A program made the translations under genes and the position numbers. Source: Lineus longissimus (taxonomy: Eukaryota; Nemertea; Pilidiophora; Heteronemertea; Lineidae). From it: 64,000 nt of DNA. Below the pieces are notes generated by a model. The model saw nothing but the letters and a program-made list of their open reading frames with translations, made no database searches and was not told where the DNA came from. Within the stretch, counting starts at the first letter, position 1. Every line of letters begins with the position of its first letter. This document shows, in pieces, positions 12,401-21,400 of this stretch. The stretch is from contig NC_088323.1 of assembly GCF_910592395.1 (NCBI RefSeq), positions 14,929,501 to 14,993,500 of the forward strand, in the 5' to 3' direction.

Positions 12401-15400
12401 ATCTGGAACCGGAACTTAAACTTAACGTCACAGAAAGCACAGTAAAACAAACAGTTTTCTGTTGCACAACTCAAGTTTCAAATAAATGACTTAACTACCG
12501 CTCATGACAACAAAACTTAGAAATAATACAGGAAGCGTTACGAATATAAACAGTCATTTTGCAAATACATTACATAGAATTCATGAAATAGACAAGCGCA
12601 ACACAAAAAATACCGAGTCAGACAGCACATTCTTATCAAACTAGCACCTCGAGCTTCGAAAAAATTTAAAGCTCAACTCGACTGCGGAAAATCGTGACAT
12701 TTTTGGAGGTGTATTTTTTCTGGAGATTTTAGTGATGCTTAGACAAACGCTGACTTGAAGGCGCAAAACTTTCAACTATAATTCGATCATTACAGGCTTA
12801 CGTTGTTTGTTTTCTTTATTGGTTATTTCCATGAAATCGACACACGCCGCCTGAGAAAATTGGCCTTATTTAGCAGATTTGTGATGGTTGAAACAATACA
12901 CATATCTCTCAGTATTCTCATATGACAAACTGAGGACACACATAATCAACATGCAGCGTTTGGGAAAATTGATACACACACTAATTGCATACAGATGGAT
13001 TGGTGTCACCTGGTGTTAGAAATAGGAAACAGATGCAGTTGGACAAATAGTAAATATAATTGAACAACAGAAACAACGTGATATTTAGTCTATCACCAAG
13101 TGAAATGAGCTAATTTACCGACTTTTTGAAGCGTTTTACTACACCAAGTGGCCCATGCCGCCTCCCCAATGGCTGCATCTCCCAAGTGGCCCATGCCTCC
13201 TCCCCAATGGCTGCATCTCTCAAGTGGCCCATGCCGCCTCCCCAATGGCTGCATCTCCCAAGTGGCCCATGCCGCCTCCCCAATGGCTGCATCTCTCAAG
13301 TGGCCCATGCCTCCTCCCCAATGGCTGCATCCCCCAAGTGGCCCATGCCTCCTCCCCAATGGCTGCATCTCCCAAGCGGCCTATGCCTACACTCAAATGA
13401 CTGCATTTCCCCAATGGCTGCATCTCCCCAATGGCTGCATCTCCCCAATGGCTGCATCTCCCAAGTGGCCCATGCCTCCACTCAAATGACTGCATCCCCC
13501 CAATGGCTGCATCTCCCAAGTGGCCCATGCCTCCACTCAAATGACTGCATCCCCCCAATGGCTGCATCTCCCAAGTGGCCTATGCCTCCACTCAAATGGC
13601 TGCATCTCCCCAATGGCTGCATCTCCCAAGTGGCCTATGCCTCCACTCAAATGGCTGCATCCCCCCAATGGCTGCATCCCCCCAATGGCTGCATCCCCCC
13701 AATGGCTGCATCTCCCAAGTGGCCCATGCCTCCTCCCCAATGGCTGAATCTCTCAAATGGCTGCATCTCCCAAGGTCATGGTGTGAAATTTCTCAGTACA
13801 CTTTTACATACAGAGTTTCTCTTACAGTAAATTGAAACCCTTTCTTCTAGAGGCATGACATTTTCACAGATGAATAAATGATACATAAGTGAAATGATTG
13901 GCAAAAAAAATCATCGCGTCAACGTAAATGAGTGGTCTTGTATTAAAATACATTGTGTTACATGTAGTTCAAGCATTGTACTAGGTCCCAGGTAGTGTAC
14001 TGGGGACTGAAAAAACGTGACGTAGCCGAAAATCACCAACTGAGTGCTGACAAGATTTGTCCAACTTGTTACTTCACCTAGTGACTCTGCCTCCTCACTT
14101 CTCCAATGCCAGTGGCTCCACCGCGCAATTATTAGGACAATACTCAAAACATGCAGCATGTAACCATCATAACTAACTAACAACTTAATCCAGGATTTGG
14201 CTGACAGAGCTAGCATCAGGACAAATGCCCCCCCCCCTCAAGATTGCGTTTTCTGATATTTGGGGCCATTTTAAGAATGCTTGAGTTCTCGGAACTTCCT
14301 TCAACCTTACTGTCCTGGTTTAAAGGCAGCGATAGAATTTCTAATACTGTTGCGTCATTCGGATCCAAATCCAGGCGACATGGTGGTTTGCCGAGGTTTG
14401 CATTCACATTTCTTGGTGGCTCTTGGTTCAGTTCCTCCTTGTAAAGTCCACCAACAAAGGCCTTCATGTGTGCTGCCACCTTGTGAGATTTAGCTGCATT
14501 AATGTTAACCCCTTGTAGCAGGTTGACCTTGGGCATCCAGAATATTGGGATGGATCCGCATGAGAGATAGTACTCTAGCTGAGAGTACAGTATGTAGGCC
14601 ATCTCGACCAGGGGGCGCTCATGGTGAAGGAAGTCTTCCACGTTGTGCATAAAGACAGTTTTCAGAAGATAACTTGTGAGAAATTTGTCGACAAAATGTA
14701 ACATGCCGTCATCTTTCACGACAACTTGACAAACGACCGGATCCCTGAGACATTTTGCCAAGATGTAGGCATTCTTTACCCTGGGTTGTAAGTCCTTGAT
14801 GTGCGCGACCTCAAGCTGAGAAAATGTGACACGGTAGAGTCTCTCACGTTCAGCTTCTTTAAAAGTCTTCCCGAATGAGCTATTTTGATGTGGAGGTCTT
14901 ACAACCAACTGGTAGCCCTGTTTCTTGAGGTCATCATATCCCATCATCCAGGTTTTCTTAATGGCATCATCCGGCCAGTTATTTACTTGAAGCACGGGTA
15001 CAAGGTCTATCGACACCACCAGACTGCGCTGTTCGTCCTCCTTCCATCTCAATTGGATGACCGTGCTTGCACTGCCACCACCAGTAACAGCTGAGGGGAT
15101 TGAAACGATCATGTCATCACTTGAATCAATGCGAGACCAGAAAAAAGAATGACCCAACCTACTGCTATCAAAAAAAGACCATCCGTCACACCTTCTGTAA
15201 CCATGGCCAACTTCTGTAATGTTACTTGTGGGAATATAACCTTTGCTGACTGTGAAGTCAAATTCATCAGGGAATCCCACCTTGGTTAATTCGGCTGAAC
15301 CTCCAGTGAGTGTCACAATCCATGAGAGTTTAGCAAGGATCGCCCTAATTTTGGTGTCAATGGTTTCGTTCAGCTCATTCAGTTTATCCTGATTTAGGCT

Positions 15401-18400
15401 CTGGACCAAACCCAAACCTGGGAATTTGATCAATCTGGAAGTGGAAATTCTTTTCCTCTCTTCTACTTCATGCGGTGAAAGGGCCATCCTGAAGATGTCC
15501 CAGTTAATGTCTTCACTAAAAGAAAGATTGTGGTGATCCCTCAAATCCTCTGCATGTTGGTTTAATCCAGCAATCAGGAGATACTTGTAAATATCAATAG
15601 ATCCACTTTGAGATAAACATTGTGCAAGTTCGACATTGCTTAGGAAAGACAATGTTGCACCCAATGAGTGGAGCATTCGGACACATTCAAAATGACTATG
15701 TGAGATAGCTGTGGCTAAAGGAGACTGTCCGTTTTGACCTACATAGTCTAAACCTGGTGTTTTGTTCATTTTCGCAAGAAAAATTACAACCTCTTTCTGT
15801 CCATATCCCGCTGCCAGCAGTAACCATCTTTCAATGGTTTTCTTAAGGTCGGCTTCATCAGTGATATTTTTCAAAAAGTATTCAATGACATTAATCTGTC
15901 CGTGTATCACACAGTTGTCCCGAGAAGAAAATCCATCATTATCCTTACTCGCGATGTCTGTGCCATGTTCAATTAGAATCTGGACAATTTCTGTTTGACC
16001 TACTGTTGCCGCTTGGTTTAACGGAGATTTCCCCTTGTTATCTTTACTCTCTATATCAGCTCTCTGTTGGTGCAATGTCTCCATCGAGTTTTCACTTGCC
16101 TCGGTCATTTCACCTCTTTCTAAAAGAAGTTTCACAACACCCCCATGTCCATTAGATGATGCAATCCAAAGGGGAGAATACCCACCATCTGTATTACTCT
16201 CTATCAGTGCTCCTCTGTCTAGGAGGAGTTTCACAACACTCTCATGTCCATTACATGATGCAACCAAAAGGGGAGAAACCCCTTCATCTGATTTACTCTC
16301 TATTAGTGCTCCTCTGTCTAGGAGGAGTTTCACAACACTCTCATGTCCATTATGTGATGCAGTCCAAAGGGGAGAATTCCCTTTTTTTGATTTACTCTCT
16401 ATCAGTGCTCCTCTGTCTAGGAGGAGTTTCACAACACTCTCATGTCCATTATATGATGCAGCCCAAAGGGGAGAACACCCATCAACTGATTTACTCTCTA
16501 TCAGTGCTCCTCTGTCTAGGAGGAGTTTCACAACACTCTCATATCCATTAAATGATGCAGCCAAAAGGGGAGATTGCCCATTATCTGATTTACTCTCTAT
16601 TAGTGCTCCTCTGTCTAGGAGGAGTTTCACAACACTCTCATATCCATTAAATGATGCAGCCAAAAGGGGAGATTGCCCATTATCTGATTTACTCTCTATC
16701 AGTGCTCCTCTGTCTAGGAGGAGTTTCACAACACTCTCATATCCATTAAATGATGCAGCCAAAAGGGGAGATTGCCCATTATCTGATTTACTCTCTATTA
16801 GTGCTCCTCTGTCTAGGAGGAGTTTCACAACACTCTCATGTCCATTATATGATGCAGCCCAAAGGGGAGATTGCCCATTATCTGATTTACTCTCTATCAG
16901 TGCTCCTCTGTCTAGGAGGAGTTTCACAACACTCTCATGTCCATTATCTGATGCAGTCCAAAGGGGAGATTGCCCATTATCTGATTTACTCTCTATTAGT
17001 GCTCCTCTGTCTAGGAGGAGTTTCACAACACTCTCATGTCCATTATATGATGCAGCCCAAAGGGGAGATTGCCCATTATCTGATTTACTCTCTATTAGTG
17101 CTCCTCTGTCTAGGAGGAGTTTCACAACACTCTCATGTCCATTACATGATGCAGGCCAAAGGGGAAAAGTCCCTTTATCTGATTTACTCTCTATCAGTGC
17201 TCCTCTGTCTAGGAGCAGTTTCACAACACTCTCATGTCCATTATATGAAGCAGCCCAAAGGGGAGATTTCCATTTATCTGATTTACTCTCTATCAGTGCT
17301 CCTCTGTCTAGGAGGAGTCTCACAACACTCTCCTGTCCATTACGTGATGCAGCCAAAAGGGGAGAAGTCCCATTATTTGATTTACTCTCTATTAGTGCTC
17401 CTCTGTCTAGGAGCAGTTTCGCTACACTCTCATGTCCATTATGTGATGCAACCCAAAGGGGAGAAAACCCATCACCAAATTTAACCTCAAGCGATAGACC
17501 AAATATATAGAGAATTTCTACGACTGTGTGATATCCCGTCGATGATGCAGTATAAAGGATCAAGTACCGGATCAGGTACAGGAACAGGAACAGGTACAGG
17601 AACAAAGTCAAAATGAACCAGATAATGGACAAAAAGGCCAATTTAAAATCAGCCTCCATGAACCAGACCGAGACCGAGACCGCGACCCAGACCACGACCG
17701 AGACCACGGTCAAGACCACGCTCCAGAGCCTAAAACGGACCCTGACCGCCTCCCATCCATCATCATCCATTGCATCAGTCACTGTTTTTCTCCTTCACAT
17801 CTATGACGACATCTCATTCAATGTCCGTAGGCTTTTTATCAAACAGGAATTAATTATCAGTGTCAGAAGCCTTCTTTGGCTTGCGAGTTGTGTAATTCGG
17901 TGCCGGGTAAATGAAATATATATATATATCCTTCTGTGGTTAAAGTGGGCTTTACCAGGTCTTCCTTCACAATCTTGAACTTGAGGCCAGCTCAGCTCTG
18001 TAAATCAAATAATTACAAAACCTAACAAATTTGTTTATTTATTTTTTTCAGGTAAAGATTAGAGATTTAATCCATGCTTGCTTTTTGGCTCGCCGTAGGG
18101 GAGTCTATACAATACCGCAGTGTCCGTCGTCCGTCGTCGTCTGTCGTCGTCCGTCGTCGTCGTCGTATCCTGTTTAAAAAACAGTGGCACGTTTCTTAAC
18201 CGCTAAGCCTATGAAATTGTAACTTTGTACACAGGACTCCCTTGGTCAGATGACCTGTGACACTAAATTTCGGTCCGATCTGATTCTTAATTTGGCCACC
18301 AGGGGGCCGAATGTAGATATCTAAAAAGTGTGATATCTCGCTTATTAATGACTTGTTTGGAATGAAATTTTTGTGGTAGGTACTCATAGCAAGGATACAT

Positions 18401-21400
18401 CATATATCGTACAGGTTTTTAATTTGACCTACTTTTCAAGGTCACAGAGGTCAAATGGCGTAAATTGGCTGTTTCAGTGTAACTATGGCACGTTTCTTAA
18501 CCACTAAAGCTATGAACTTGAAACTTAGTACATATAACCCCCTATATCACATAGCCTCTGGTGCTGAATTTCAGTTTGATCTGATCCTCGACTTTGCCAC
18601 CAGGGGGCCAAAAGTGGAAATCTAAAAAGTGTGATATCTCGCTTATAAGTGACTTGTTTTCGATAAAGTTTTTATGGTAGGTACTCTTAGGAAGAATACA
18701 TCACATGTCTTACGAGTTTTCAATTTGACGTACTTTTCAAGGTCACAGAGGTCAGATGGTGTAAATTGGCCGTTAGAGTGTAAACTATGGCACGTTTCTT
18801 ATCCACTAAAGCTATGAACTTGAAACTTGGTACATATAACCCCCTATATCACATAGCCTTTGGTGCTGAATTTCAGTTCGATCTGATTCTCAACTTTGCC
18901 ACCAGGGGGCCAAAAGTGTGATATCTCGCTTATAAGTGACTTGTTTTCGATAACATTTTTATGGTAGGTACTCTTAGGAAGAATACATCACATGTCTTAC
19001 GAGTTTTCAATTTGACCTACTTTTCAAGGTCACAGACGTCAGATGGCGTAAATTGGCCGTTAGAGTGTAAACTATGGCACGTTTCTTAACCAGTAAAGCT
19101 ATGAACTTGAAATTGGTGCATATAACCCCCTACATCAGATAACCTTTGATGCCGAATTTTGGCCTGATCTGATTCTTTATTCGGCCACCAGGGGGCCATA
19201 ATGGAAAAAGGAAGAAGTGCAATATCTTGCTCATTTGAGTGAATTGTTTTCGATAAAATTTTTATGGCAGGGACTTCTAGCAAGGATACACCACATGTCC
19301 TACGATTTTTGGATTTGACCTCCTTTTCTAGGTCACAGAGGTCAAATGGCATAAATTGGCCATTAGAGTGTAACTATGGCACGTTTCTTAACTGCTGAAG
19401 CTATGAACTTGAAAGTTGGTACATGTAACCCCCTACATCAGATAATCTCTGACACCGAATTTTGGCCTGATCTGATTCTTGATTTGGCCACCAGGGGGTC
19501 AAAACTGAAAAAGTAGGACGTGCAATATCTCGCTTATTAATGACTTTTTTTCGATGAATTTTTTATTGCAGGGACTCATAGCAATCACACGATATTGATC
19601 TTGTTGATGTCATAGACAATTATTGGTTGGATCATAAACTTATATATACTGCCCTGTCTTATTACTTGACATCAATACACATCTAAAAAAAGTCTTCATG
19701 CCTGATTGTGTTCACCATATTCACCTCTAAATTAAGCATGATCCTGCCTACTAAAAGATGTATACGGTGAGCACAATGGCCCCTGGCCGTTTCATTTTTT
19801 AAAAGATCAAACCGTCTTTTTCATCATTTTTTCGGTTGCTCGTTCTGCTACAAATATATATATCTCGATTGCAAAAACCCTTCATCAAATGGTATCATGG
19901 CCCAAGCCTTAGGAGATTATCAAATTTAGATGCAGCAGCAGGCTGTTGTGCAGTGCTATACAGATGTCTTCTGCATTCTGATTGTTTTAGATGCACACCA
20001 AACAGACATTGGCAACAGATTCGGCTGTCCTAGGGAGGTCTCCTTCCGAGCCCCACAGCTTTGTGATCAGGGTGGTGTCCTTTGGTCAGTATTTTGCTCT
20101 ATTCAGCTGCCCTTTGTATGTAATGTGTTGACGTAATTAAGCTGGTTGAGGGGTCCCTGTGCTAAAGCCTATTTTAAGCCCATGTTTGACAGACCGGGCT
20201 CAACCTAATTGCGTCGACACAGTATATGTGTGTTGAAAAGAGTTTGCAAAAATGCTAGAACTAGTTACAAGCGTCATTAAAAAGAATGAGGGTTGTGGAT
20301 TTTAGGGTTCGCATTATGGGGTTAAAGCAAGAACATAGCACTTGACTCTTACCTTTGTGTTCTTTAATGCATCTAGGATTCGTTCTTCTTAAGTTTATGC
20401 TGGCATCTATGTGAATTCGTGGGGGTAAATCTTGTTGACAATCATTTGCAGCCTCTATCAAGGTCAGATATGTGTTCCTTTGACTTCGATTGACTCGCGT
20501 ATTCTGCTTTTATTGATGAGTTATAACTGTTTGAAGAATATAAAATGTGGTGGTTAGCATGATGGTTTGTTTAAGGATAGGTATTTCTGAGGTCGAGGTT
20601 TGTTCTTCTTCTGTTTCATAAGTAAACAATTTTTCGGAAGACCGGGTATATTTTGCAAGCCTCTCGCTGAACAAGCATGATTTTTGCCATGTTTGGAGAG
20701 CCACTTGCCGAACAGCACTGAAAATCAACCCAGTTTGGCAAGCCCCGCTTTAAATATCAATGAGTTCGGCTCTCCATTTAGGGCAAAAAAGGACTTTAGG
20801 ACTTTAGGACTTTCGAACTTTCGGGGTCTTCCTACGTCTAAACATTTTGCAGATTTACGAGATGAGTTTGTAAGTAAAATTCAAAAATATTGTGGCAGAG
20901 TTCGTATCACTGGATTGAGGTTAGTCCTTATGAATAAGGAGTACTTGTCAATCCCACAGCTGTCCACCAAAAATGTAGCGGTAAAAGGGCTTATAATATT
21001 TGTCACCGTATAAACTTCGCAACTCTGAACTCGAACCCAAAGACTAAACCAACTAAGATATTTACATTATTTATTATCCACGTCCCTCTAACCTCATATC
21101 TACAACCGACACTAAAATATTACAAAAATAAGGCGCACAATAAAATATCAACAAGAGATCATATAAAAGAATCTTACCATGCTGTAAGGTCAAGGGTGAA
21201 GTCAATTAGAAATGCTCTGGCGCTTTTCAAGAGAAATATCTTGTTTAGCTACAGAGGGTAAAGGTTGGTTTTCTGGATCTGCCAGGACTTACTAAAAACA
21301 TATGAACATCATCATTTATACCTAATTGCACACACCCCTAATGGGTAAATAGCCTAGCCCAAATATCAGGCTCTGAGCCAACTAGCACTCAGTAATTAAG

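Noticed and set aside
13126-13830. 234-codon open frame on + and several on -
   Set aside because: The frames exist because the 38-bp unit lacks stops; several frames on both strands are equally open and no start or splice context supports a gene.
16035-17510. 491-codon open frame on the plus strand
   Set aside because: It is the antisense shadow of the ankyrin repeats; the minus frame has the recognisable protein.
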